Assembly (NCBI RefSeq): GCF_963678635.1
Contig: NC_087066.1
Location: 7,345,954 to 7,409,953 of the forward strand
From: Symsagittifera roscoffensis
Taxonomy: Eukaryota > Xenacoelomorpha > Acoela > Convolutidae
Reading direction: 5' to 3'
DNA length: 64,000 nt
The position numbers and the translations under genes were made by a program. Shown here piece after piece: positions 55,327 through 64,000 of this stretch. Under the pieces are notes generated by a model. The model was not told the origin of the DNA, did no database searches, and was given only the letters and a program-made list of their open reading frames with translations. Position 1 is the first letter of the stretch, and every line of letters starts with the position of its first letter.

Positions 55327-56630
55327 AGGATCGGAAAAACCGGCCCGCTCACAATGGAATCGAGAGAGAATAAGTGACAGCGGTTGGCCTTGCCGCTGGG
55401 ACGGATGCGACAAGAAGTGCGCATCAAAAGGAGGACGGACGAATCACGAGAGAAAAGCACACAGATGGGAGTCAGTGGACTACAAGTGTCCAAAGTGCAA
55501 CGACAGTTTTTCGGACCAGGCTGCTCTGACGAACCACTTCAAGGCGTGCCAAGGAGGTCAGGGTGGGTTCTGTCCGAAGTGGCTCTGGAATTCGAGCTCT
55601 GGAATTCGAGCCTCTCCAAGCGCACCAGAGCATTGGTGGTCCAAGCCGTAGTGGAGTCCACTCTCCTGTTCGACTGTAGCGTTAGAGCATGGACACCGAC
55701 CGACATCCAGAAGTTCCAGAGCGTCGCAGACAGAGCCTACAGGTTTGTGTGGAACAATGGAAAACCTCACACACTGATAAGGATGCAGAATGAAGGAGTC
55801 AACAGCTACGAGATCCGCAGACAGCTGAACATTGAATCGATAAGGACCAAGATCGAGTGCAGAGCATTAGAGCGAATGGGCCACGTTCTCAGAATGTCGG
55901 ATGAGAGGATTGTGAAGAAAGCCGTCCTCGGATTCTGGGACATGGAGAGGACACGCAGTGGGAACTCGCGAGGCAACACCATCCAGTACTGGCGCAGACT
56001 GCTGAAAGAAGCGGGACATGAAGACGACAACAGCGAGAACCTCACCAATGACCGGAAACGATGGAAGAAGACCGTTACAGATCGCAGGACGTTCCTCAAA
56101 AACTGGGAGACGCAAATGTGCAACTGGCACAGAGGATCGGAAAAACCGGCCCGCTCACAATGGAATCGAGAGAGAATAAGTGACAGCGGTTGGCCTTGCC
56201 GCTGGGACGGATGCGACAAGAAGTGCGCATCAAAAGGAGGATGGACGAATCACGAGAGAAAAGCACACAGATGGGAGTCAGTGGACTACAAGTGTCCAAA
56301 GTGCAACGACAGTTTTTCGGACCAGGCTGCTCTGACGAACCACTTCAAGGCGTGCCAAGGAGGTCAGGGTGGGTTCTGTCCGAAGTGTCAGAAGTCCCTG
56401 TCGTTGAGCAACATGGCAAGACACGGGAGGACCTGTCGAGGAGAGCACCCGACAGCCCCAGAAGTAACCAACACCAATATCACAGGACGATTCGCCGGAA
56501 CGAGAGCCAGAATCCAATGCGAAGAATGCGGTACTTGGGTGACAAAAAACAACATTTCAAGACACAGGATCACATGTCCTGGAAACTGGGAATCAAGGCC
56601 ACCCACGGGGCGTAAATGACAAAAGAAGAA
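55327..56630 (+). mobile_element. Rearranged copy of the retrotransposon fragment
   Basis: It is built of two pieces of the element at 51729-53692. Piece one (55327-55580) corresponds to 53195-53449, the zinc-finger region. Piece two (55593-56630) corresponds to 52655-53692, the end of RT to the 3' tail, at a constant offset of 2938 bp. The junction has a short repeated GCTCTGGAATTCGAG. Piece two reads through to the natural stop (ORF to 56619) with CGA where copy 1 has TGA. The two pieces are in different frames. The order, 3' end before middle, shows a tandem duplication rather than a second retrotransposition. Confidence 0.88.
55592..56619 (+). pseudogene. C-terminal part of the retrotransposon ORF, second copy
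   Basis: It encodes the region from LWNSSLSKRTRALV to the end PPTGRK, including four Cys/His fingers (CRWDGC, YKCPKC, FCPKC, IQCEEC). All RT catalytic motifs are missing. The frame extends upstream into an out-of-frame copy of the zinc-finger segment, so the longer ORF from 55384 is not a natural protein. It shows what the intact C-terminus looks like. Confidence 0.75.
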
Positions 56631-59174
56631 GAGGGGTGATACGCGTTCATGTGGGACAACGCTATTCTACAGTGAATGAAGGTAACGGTGATGTGGTAAT
56701 GTTATATTATCCTCTATCCGGGTGGAAGATGCAGAAGAAGGGTTCAAGGGGGTGAGAGAGTGCGGATACGCATTCATGTGGGACAACCCCATCCTACAGT
56801 AGATGAAGGTGAGGGTGATGTGGTAATGTTATGTTTTCCTCTATTCTGGTGGATGATGTAGAGGAGGAGTACAGGAGGTTGAGAGAGGGGGGATACGCGT
56901 TCATGTGAGACAACCCCATTCTACAGTGGATGAAGGCGAGGTTGATGTGGTAATGTTATGTTATCCTCTGTTCTGTGGGATGATGCAGAGGAAGAGTACA
57001 GGAGGTTGAGAGAGGGGGGATACGCGTTCAAATGAGACAACCTCATTCTACAGTGGATGAAGGTAAGGGTGATGTGGTAATGTTATATTATCCTCTATTC
57101 TTGTGGATGATGCAGAGGAGGGGTACAGTAGAGTGAGAGAGGGGTGATACGCGTTCGTGTGGTACAACCCCATTCTACGGCGAATAAAGGCAAGGGTGAT
57201 GTGGTAATGTTATATAATCCTCTATTCTGGTGGATGATGCAGAGGAGGGGTACAGGAGGTTGAGAGAGGGGGGATACGCGTTCATGTGGGACAACGCTAT
57301 TCTACAGTGAATGAAGGTAAGGGTGATGTGGTAATGTTATATTATCCTCTATCCGGGTGGAAGATGCAGAAGAAGGGTTCAAGGGGGTGAGAGAGTGCGG
57401 ATACGTATTCATGTGGGACAACCCCATTCTACAGTAGATGAAGGTGAGGGTGATGTGGTAATGTTATGTTTTCCTCTATTCTGGTGGATGATGTAGAGGA
57501 GGAGTACAGGAGGTTGAGAGAGGGGGGATACGCGTTCATGTGAGACAACCTCATTCTACAGTGGATGAAGGTAAGGGTGATGTGGTAATGGAAAATTATC
57601 TTCTATTCTGGTGGATGTTGCAGAGGAGGGGTACAGGATGGTGAGAGAGGGGAGATATGCGTTCGTGCGGTACAACCCCATTCTACGGTGAATGAAGTTA
57701 AGGGTGATGTGGTATGTTATATAATCCTCTATTCTGGTGGACGATGCAGAGGAGGGGTACAGTAGGGTGAGAGAGGGGTGATACGCGTTCATGTGGGACA
57801 ACGCCATTGTAAAATGAATGAAGGTAAGGGTGATGTGGTAATGTTATATTATCCTCTATTCTGGTGGGTGATGTAAAGGAGGGGTACAGAAGGGTGAGGG
57901 AGGGGGGTTACGCGTTCATGTGGGACAACCCCATTCTACAGTGGATGAAGGTGGGGGTCATGTTGTAATGTTATTTTCTCCTCTATTCTGGTGGATGATG
58001 CAGAGGAGGGGTACAGGAGGTTGAGAGAGGTGGGAAACGCGTTCATGTGAGACAACCTCATTGTACAGTGGATGAAGGTAAGGGTGATGTGGTAATGTTA
58101 TATAATCCTCTATTCTGGTGGATGATGCAGAGGAGGGGTACAGGAGGTTGAGAGAGGGGGGATACGCGTTCATGTGGGACAACGCTATTCTACAGTGAAT
58201 GAAGGTAAGGGTGATGTGGTAATGTTATATTATCCTCTATCCGGGTGGAAGATGCAGAAGAAGGGTTCAAGAAGGTGAGAGAGTGCGGATATGTATTCAT
58301 GTGGGACAACCCCATTCTACAGTAGATGAAGGTGAGGGTGATGTGGTAATGTTATGTTTTCCTCTATTCTGGTGGATGATGTAGAGGAGGAGTACAGGAG
58401 GTTGAGAGAGGGGGGATACGCGTTCATGTGAGACAACCTCATTCTACAGTGGATGAAGGTAAGGGTGATGTGGTAATGGAAAATTATCTTCTATTCTGGT
58501 GGATGTTGCAGAGGAGGGGTACAGGATGGTGAGAGAGGGGAGATATGCGTTCGTGCGGTACAACCCCATTCTACGGTGAATGAAGTTAAGGGTGATGTGG
58601 TATGTTATATAATCCTCTATTCTGGTGGACGATGCAGAGGAGGGGTACAGTAGGGTGAGAGAGGGCTGATACGCGTTCATGTGGGACAACGCCATTGTAA
58701 AATGAATGAAGGTAAGGGTGATGTGGTAATGTTATATTATCCTCTATTCTGGTGGGTGATGTAAAGGAGGGGTACAGAAGGGTGAGGGAAGGGGGTTACG
58801 CGTTCATGTGGGACAACCCCATTCTACAGTGGATGAAGGTAAGGGTGATGTGGTAATGTTATATTATCCTCTATTTTGGTGGATGATGTAAAGGAGGGGT
58901 ACAGGAAGGTGAGAGAGGGGGGTTACGCGTTCATGTGGGACAACCCCATTCTACAGTGGATGAAGGTAAGGGTGATGTGGTAATGTTATATTATCCTCTA
59001 TTCTGGTGGATGATGTAAAGGAGGGGTACAGGAGGGTGAGAGAGGGGGGTTACGCGTTCATGTGGGACAACCCCATTCTACAGTGGATGAAGGTAAGGGT
59101 GATGTGGTAATGTTATGTTATCTTCTATTCTGATGGATGATGCAGAGGAAGGGTACAGGAGGGTGAGAGAGAGG
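56630..59174 (+). repeat. 127-bp satellite, distal block
   Basis: About 20 monomers. 56630-57300 is nearly identical to 53692-54360 (offset 2938). The 635-bp spacing recurs (56659 to 57294), and a further 888-bp repeat links 57556 and 58444. The last three monomers (58800-59100) are again close to the exon-proximal type. The array stops in mid-monomer at 59174, where the LTR-type element begins. Confidence 0.92.
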
Positions 59175-59196
59175 TGTAGTATTGAGAAATACTACA
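59175..59196 (+). repeat. Terminal hairpin at the start of the LTR element
   Basis: TGTAGTATT and AATACTACA form a perfect 9-bp stem with a GAGA loop. The first base of the stem is the first base of the element, so the hairpin marks the boundary. Confidence 0.7.
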
Positions 59197-60288
59197 CACA
59201 CACAAAAGACCATTGTCTTAATTGTTTATTTAACGACCCAATTCTAAATTGGAGCGTGCCATTTAAATTAAAGCCTCTTTTCACTAAATCAGATATTGAC
59301 TGATTTACTCTTATTAGGACTATAAAATCTTGTTTTGTAAATCCACTCCTTTTTAAATACTTGTCCAATTTTTCTCATTTTTTCATGCTCAATATTTTAA
59401 AAGGGCGGCGATTATTAATACGTCCCTTTTAACTTAACTTGAAACAAACTGGATAAATATTTAGCAGTCTTTGCCGGCTGCACTAAAATTCTCCTTGCTT
59501 TGATTTAGCATAGATGCACCTGCAATATGATGCATCAGAGAGATTAATATGGATTTTTAATCAGACAAACTGAAGGCTGCGGTTTTCTTCAAAGAGGACT
59601 AATAAGTTGAAGATATTTGATTTGAAAAAATCAAATAAAAACTAGTTGAAAATTCCCTTATAAGAAAGGGAGAACAAAGGAGCAGGTGAAACCTGAATAA
59701 TTAAAAATTGAATCAGCCGCCGGTTTATGCTTACGAGCAAAAGGACTGGCCTGAAATCTTCAGTGTTTCATTTTACTCAGTCAGCAGCAAGTCAGTTCTC
59801 TTCAGTCAGATCTTTAAAAAATAAATAATTTTTCTTTTCTGCCCTAACACTAAAATTAATCTAGCCCTTTTCACTTATAAAAAGAGAATAAATTCTCATT
59901 TTAAGTTTGAAAAATTATAAATCGAGATACTCGAGATTCGCACACCCGAGGAAGTCTGGACTACAAGTACTCAAAGGACTACGGCAAGACGATTCAGACG
60001 ACCCAACCAGAAGTGCTGACTTGGACAAAATCAAGGGCAATCATACATACTAATCAGCCACCGACCTTAGTAAGAAGATAAAATATTGATGAACAAAATA
60101 AGATTAGCTCAACCTCCCCTCATAGGTATATTTCTTTAAGCTGTTCGATTCGTTTATATAATCTAATAACCCAGTGCTTTGTATATAACCAAATAATTAA
60201 TTCATACCTTTTCTAACTATTGTTTCTACTCTACTTTTTGTCAAGACAATTTGACGATCTAAGGTGAGACTTATAATTTAGGATAAAA

Positions 60289-60324
60289 TTACTAAGCAGT
60301 CAACCAGCAATGACCGCTTAGTAA
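60289..60324 (+). repeat. Hairpin just before the putative primer-binding site
   Basis: TTACTAAGC at 60289-60297 pairs perfectly with GCTTAGTAA at 60316-60324. Four more pairs (GTCA with TGAC) follow inside after one mismatch. It lies 3 bp upstream of TGGTGCGACC. It could shape the RNA around the primer site. Confidence 0.65.
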
Positions 60325-60327
60325 AAC

Positions 60328-60344
60328 TGGTGCGACCGCAGCAG
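60328..60344 (+). other. Candidate tRNA primer-binding site
   Basis: TGGTGCGACCGCAGCAG begins with TGG, the complement of the tRNA CCA end, and is GC-rich within AT-rich sequence. It broadly resembles the tRNA-primed sites of gypsy-type elements. The tRNA identity is not established. Confidence 0.4.
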
Positions 60345-61234
60345 AGAACTACTCCTTAAGAAATTCTTTTTCCAACAAACTAGAAACAGCTTTTAAAATT
60401 CAAAAAATATATTATTATTAGGATCTGTGAGTATTTGTCAGATTAGTTTTCAACCTCAAAAAGCCAGAGACAATGGGTATCTTTCGATAGAAACACAATT
60501 TAATTGTCTTCTACTTGACAGATATTCCTATTAGGGTTCTTGCGAAAGCATCCCCTGCGCTAGCAGTCGCCCACGATATCCCTCCATCTCGAGGTCTATT
60601 AGACGGCTTTCTAACTGACATTAGCTCATGAACTTAACTATTATCTATTATTATAATAATATATAAAATTTCTGAAAGAATCGTTCTCTGCCTAAGTCCG
60701 CTAGTAAGATATACCCGTTTTGTCCAGTAATCCACTAACCTTTTGCCGAAACTTCAGTTTAAAGTTATCATCCCTAAAATTAACGATATTCTGTATTAAA
60801 CTAAAGTGCTCAAAAACTTATTAAATATTTTCATTTATTTTTTCGAGGGGGTTAAGTGGTCATATGTGCGATCTAAGAGTACCCTAAATTGTATGATAAA
60901 TTGAATTCTTCATCACATTATCTCAAACCATCCACGCTTGTTGCTATTTATTCTAATCCTTCATCAATTCTCGAGGCTTATCCTCAACCTTTCTTAAACT
61001 CATTTTAATTCTCACCACCTTAACGTAACTTAAACCTAAATCATCCATCAGTAAAGCTACCAATTACTGAAACTAAGGAAGCACTAACAAAAACCAAAAA
61101 GGAAGGAACGGATTTGAGTGTTTTTTAATAAATCATTAGTTTTTTTGACACAGTTTAAATAAACACCTAATTAACAATAAGATTACGCACTAAAACCAAT
61201 CTTAAACGTTAACCAAATAACACCAAACACCAAG

Positions 61235-62490
61235 TTTTAGTTTCAGCACAAAAATACCAGGTTTCACAACAAAAACTAAGTTTAAAACACTGACACATCC
61301 ACTTTATATTGATAAACTAGGTTTCATATGATAGCATAAGCACTAAAAAATTGATTTTTACCAGCCAAAATTTTTAGTTTCAGTCTAGGTTTCAGTTATA
61401 GGGTCAAACGTTTCAGTTAAAATAAGTATAGTTTCCGGTCAAAATTTTAAGTTTCTGTAAACGGATTCGGGTAAAACAGCAAAAGTTGAACTAGTCAAAC
61501 CCAAATTTGGATACCATAAGTCAAAAACCTGGTATTAAATGGTACGTTTTTGTTAGTTTCAGGTTTCAGAACACAAAAATTAAGTTTTTGGTCTCAAAAT
61601 TGAGCTCCGAACGCCGAATTTTGACTTTCTAGAAAAAACTAACGGTGTTAAAACCCACCAAACCAATTTTAAAATTTGGTTCCTAAGGCTGAAACGTACG
61701 TTTCAGAATTGATGTTTTTAGTTTCAGAACCAAAAATCTTGCTTCCCAAGTGAAATTTTTGTGACATATTGAAAGATAATAGGAATCCTTAATGCACTAA
61801 CTAATTTTTGAACTCAAAGAATTTATAGAAGGTGTTAGTTTGAGCCCTCAAACTTATAGTTTCAGAAAACTAAAATCGTCGTTTTAGGCTAAAATTTTCA
61901 TCTTTTTGGCAATTTTATTGCTGGAATAGAAATATATTAGAGACCAACCTAAATTTTCAATCTCAAAACTCTAAAACCAAGTGGTCAAACCATAGTTTCA
62001 GTTCTAGAAATCATAGTTTCAGCCCCAAAAACTTAGGTTTCCGCAAACAAATTTTCGATTTTGAGGTTGCAAACCTATTCAAAATTCTAATTTACACTAG
62101 ACCAGCTATCAAAAACCAACTTTTTATTTTCATGCATCGAGTTTGAGAGAGTTTAAGAGTTTCAGGTTTGAGATTTCAAAAACTAAGTTTAAGATATCAA
62201 AATACTCGGTTTTCTCGAATTTTTTTTGCAAGAAAAAGCATAAACTAGGTATACTAAAGCTTCTAGACAATTTTAAGACTAAAAAAAACTCAACTTCAGC
62301 TACCATAGTTTCAGGTTTCAGATGATCGTTTCAGTCAAAAATTTTTGTAAAAATTTTAACAAAAAAATTAAGTAGTGAGCCAATAATAGCCCAATAAGGC
62401 ATATAGTTATATTGTTAATCATATCAAAAGCATCAATTAAACTTATCTTGAAGAAAGTTTCAGGTTTCAGATAAGGTTTCAGAGAATAAA
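61235..62490 (+). repeat. Dispersed GTTTCAG motif array in the leader
   Basis: I count 18 exact GTTTCAG heptamers in about 1250 bp, all on this strand, plus variants such as GTTTCAC, GTTTCCG and GTTTCTG. Many are preceded by TA or AG (TAGTTTCAG), and doublets (GTTTCAGGTTTCAG) occur near 61554, 62308 and 62456. Spacing is irregular, so this is not a tandem repeat. Confidence 0.75.
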
Positions 62491-62675
62491 AACTTGAAAA
62501 ACTTAGAATAAATTTTAGAAATTTTTTTTCCAAAATTTTTTTTATTTTCTTATTTCATTATTAATAACCTTTCTTAATATTAAATTATTCCTAGGAGGTT
62601 TTCATTACTCTAAAACATACTAATCCAATAGTACAACTTAGCTTAAGAACAAGAAAACAAACATCGTAAAAATTA

Positions 62676-62951
62676 ATGTCAACACATTTTAAAATTGACG
62701 TCAGTACAATAAATTTAAAACTCAAATTAGGAAATAAAGTCTCTAACATCATATGGTATATCACTAACACGGAAAAAGATTATATTAGTATACTAGCAAA
62801 ACACCCTAACTACGATAAACACGAATTATACGTCTTTCTTTGACGATACACTCCAGAAATTGACACAAATCTTCAGCAAATAAAAATACCAAATAATATA
62901 ATTTATATACCGCAAGAACGATTAATTGCTTCCCTCCCGATTGCTTTTTGA
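62676..62951 (+). pseudogene. Small accessory ORF of the retrotransposon, broken copy
   Basis: A frame of 55 codons starts MSTHFKIDVSTINLKLKL and ends at a TGA at 62841. Reading past that stop the same frame continues 35 codons to a TGA at 62949. Both parts align with the intact ORF at 63143-63427: NLKLKLGNK with NLKLKLKNK, IIWYITNTEKDYISILAKHP with IIWYITNIQKDQISILSKHP, and TPEI with TPEI. This is therefore a tandem paralogue inactivated by one nonsense codon. Function unknown. Confidence 0.7.
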
Positions 62952-63142
62952 TATCATAATATACCTAAGCACAACACTATTTGCATTTTAATCAATTTAA
63001 AAAAAAAAACACAAATTTTTCCTTAACAAAAATTAAAAACATAACAAGTTCATTCCAAATTGATTAGAAAAATTTAAATATTCTTAAATTGTTTATCATT
63101 CCCTAAATAAATATTTATGTCCCTAAAATGATGTAAAATGCT

Positions 63143-63427
63143 ATGACTAACTTTTATCAAGTAAATACAACAGCATTTAATTTAAAACTAAAATTAAAAA
63201 ATAAATCCACAAAAATTATTTGGTATATCACCAATATCCAAAAAGATCAAATCTCAATTTTGTCCAAACACCCACACAAAAATATTCACGAATTAACGAT
63301 TCTCTCCACCATCAATACCCCAGAGATAACTTCTATCTTAAAAAAGCTTAAACAGCCCAATAGCACTATTGATCTATCTAACAAAAATTCGTATTCATTG
63401 AACCCAGCAAACTTCATTGTAACTTAA
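63143..63427 (+). CDS. Small accessory ORF of the retrotransposon, intact copy
   Basis: 94 codons, starting MTNFYQVNTTAFNLKLKL and ending NPANFIVT. It has no signal peptide, membrane segment, zinc finger or other motif I recognise. It is Lys/Asn/Ile/Ser-rich and predicted basic. It lies 94 bp upstream of the gag ATG on the same strand. A broken paralogue lies 467 bp upstream, which argues that the ORF is a real, duplicated coding unit of the element. It may be an accessory nucleic-acid-binding protein or a pre-gag leader ORF; this is a guess. Confidence 0.6.
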   Translation: MTNFYQVNTTAFNLKLKLKNKSTKIIWYITNIQKDQISILSKHPHKNIHELTILSTINTPEITSILKKLKQPNSTIDLSNKNSYSLNPANFIVT

Positions 63428-63520
63428 ATACAATTATTTCAGTCCGTACAATTGATCAGTACACAACACATCCAAACACTTTATATATTGTTAACAAAAC
63501 ATTGAGTGAATTAAACAAAA

Positions 63521-64000
63521 ATGGCAAACGTAGTAGCATACCCAGATTTAGCTCTCGAAAAATTTAAAAATTTATCGGCTTAGATCCAAATGAAGATGCA
63601 AGAGATTTTCTTGATATAGTAGAGAAAAAGATAGCATTTTCCCTAGGCACTAGACCAGGAGATGCAGGTGACGAACAAGACGCATATGATAACAGACAAA
63701 GAGCCTTATTTGGTTCATTATTAAGAGGTCCAGCCGCTCAATGGTATCAGCGATTAGCAGCAAACTTACCTTGGAATGATATAAGAGATCAATTCATAGA
63801 TAGATTCACTGATGATAAGGATAAATATAGGAGACGAATAGAAGCAGAAAACATAAAAAGACAACCTGATGAATTCATTAAAAGCTACATACATAGATTA
63901 AGCACCGCAGGAGACCGTGGATGGCCTAATCCAACTTTTAATGATGATCAAAGAACAGCAAAGAAAATGGAATTCTTTGTACGCGGCTTAAGCCCGCCAG
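63521..64000 (+). CDS. Retrotransposon Gag (partial, frameshifted)
   Basis: An ATG at 63521 opens 20 codons ending in TAG at 63581. From 63577 another frame (GLDPNEDARDFLDIVEKKIA) stays open for 141 codons to the window edge. A one-base loss near 63576 explains the break. The long frame has AAQWYQRL, LPWNDIRDQFIDRF, and YRRRIEAENIKRQPDEFIKS, the W-x-x-x-x-x-F and helix pattern of Ty3/gypsy-type Gag capsid domains. Gag forms the particle that packages the element RNA. No zinc knuckle is reached before the window ends. Confidence 0.75.

Larger units (their letters stand above)
59175..64000 (+). mobile_element. LTR-type retrotransposon, 5' part (Ty3/gypsy-like)
   Basis: It starts TGTAGTATT directly after the satellite. 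It has a candidate primer-binding site at 60328, a long leader, two related small ORFs and a gag-like ORF at the window edge. The 3' half, pol and the second LTR are outside. LTR limits cannot be proved with one LTR; 59175 to about 60325 is the likely 5' LTR, though no terminal CA is evident. 60345-62675 is leader. It sits in the same orientation as the receptor gene. Confidence 0.6.

Noticed and set aside
55384-56619. A 411-codon ORF taken as one protein
   Set aside because: Its first 70 or so codons read the zinc-finger segment in the wrong frame; only the part from about 55592 is natural.
40238-59174. CRISPR-like array
   Set aside because: The 127-bp units are contiguous, with no unique spacers and no cas genes, in an animal gene.

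Overview
This window is nuclear DNA from an animal, probably an invertebrate. It is AT-rich and holds one multi-exon gene with GT-AG introns, a signal peptide and the standard genetic code. The introns are crowded with short non-autonomous transposons, and nothing looks bacterial. The phylum cannot be fixed from the sequence.

Layout. 1-10381: upstream or intergenic DNA with degenerate repeats and no convincing gene. 10382-40237 (+ strand): the first 15 coding exons of an ionotropic glutamate receptor (iGluR) subunit, 788 residues. They cover the signal peptide, amino-terminal domain, S1, M1, pore loop, M3 and the first half of S2. All exon phases join. Several features (Asp at the distal ligand-contact position, DYGVGILI after S1, QQGG at the pore) recall the delta-type branch of the AMPA/kainate/delta group. 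Intron 8 (13.4 kb) holds two decayed PAN/C-type-lectin pseudogene fragments, tandem repeats and miniature transposons.

40238-59174: a satellite of about 123 monomers, mostly 127 bp. Each monomer is the last 96 nt (32 codons) of exon 15 plus the first 31 nt of the following intron, including the splice donor. The real exon 15 is effectively monomer zero. The array has higher-order repeats of 508, 635 and about 1270 bp. It carries a 5'-truncated non-LTR retrotransposon ORF (reverse transcriptase plus C-terminal zinc fingers) at 51729-53692 and a rearranged second copy at 55327-56630, linked by a 2938-bp segmental duplication.

59175-64000: the 5' part of a long LTR-type (Ty3/gypsy-like) retrotransposon that interrupts the array. 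It has a terminal hairpin, a possible primer-binding site, a leader with 18 copies of GTTTCAG in 1.25 kb, two tandemly duplicated small unknown ORFs (the first broken) and a gag ORF that runs off the window with one frameshift. The last receptor exons (rest of S2, M4, C-tail) are not in the window. If the gene is intact, its transcript must cross at least 23.7 kb of satellite and transposon to reach them.

The strongest candidates for something undescribed are the exon-plus-donor satellite inside a receptor gene, and the duplicated accessory ORFs with the GTTTCAG-rich leader in the retrotransposon.
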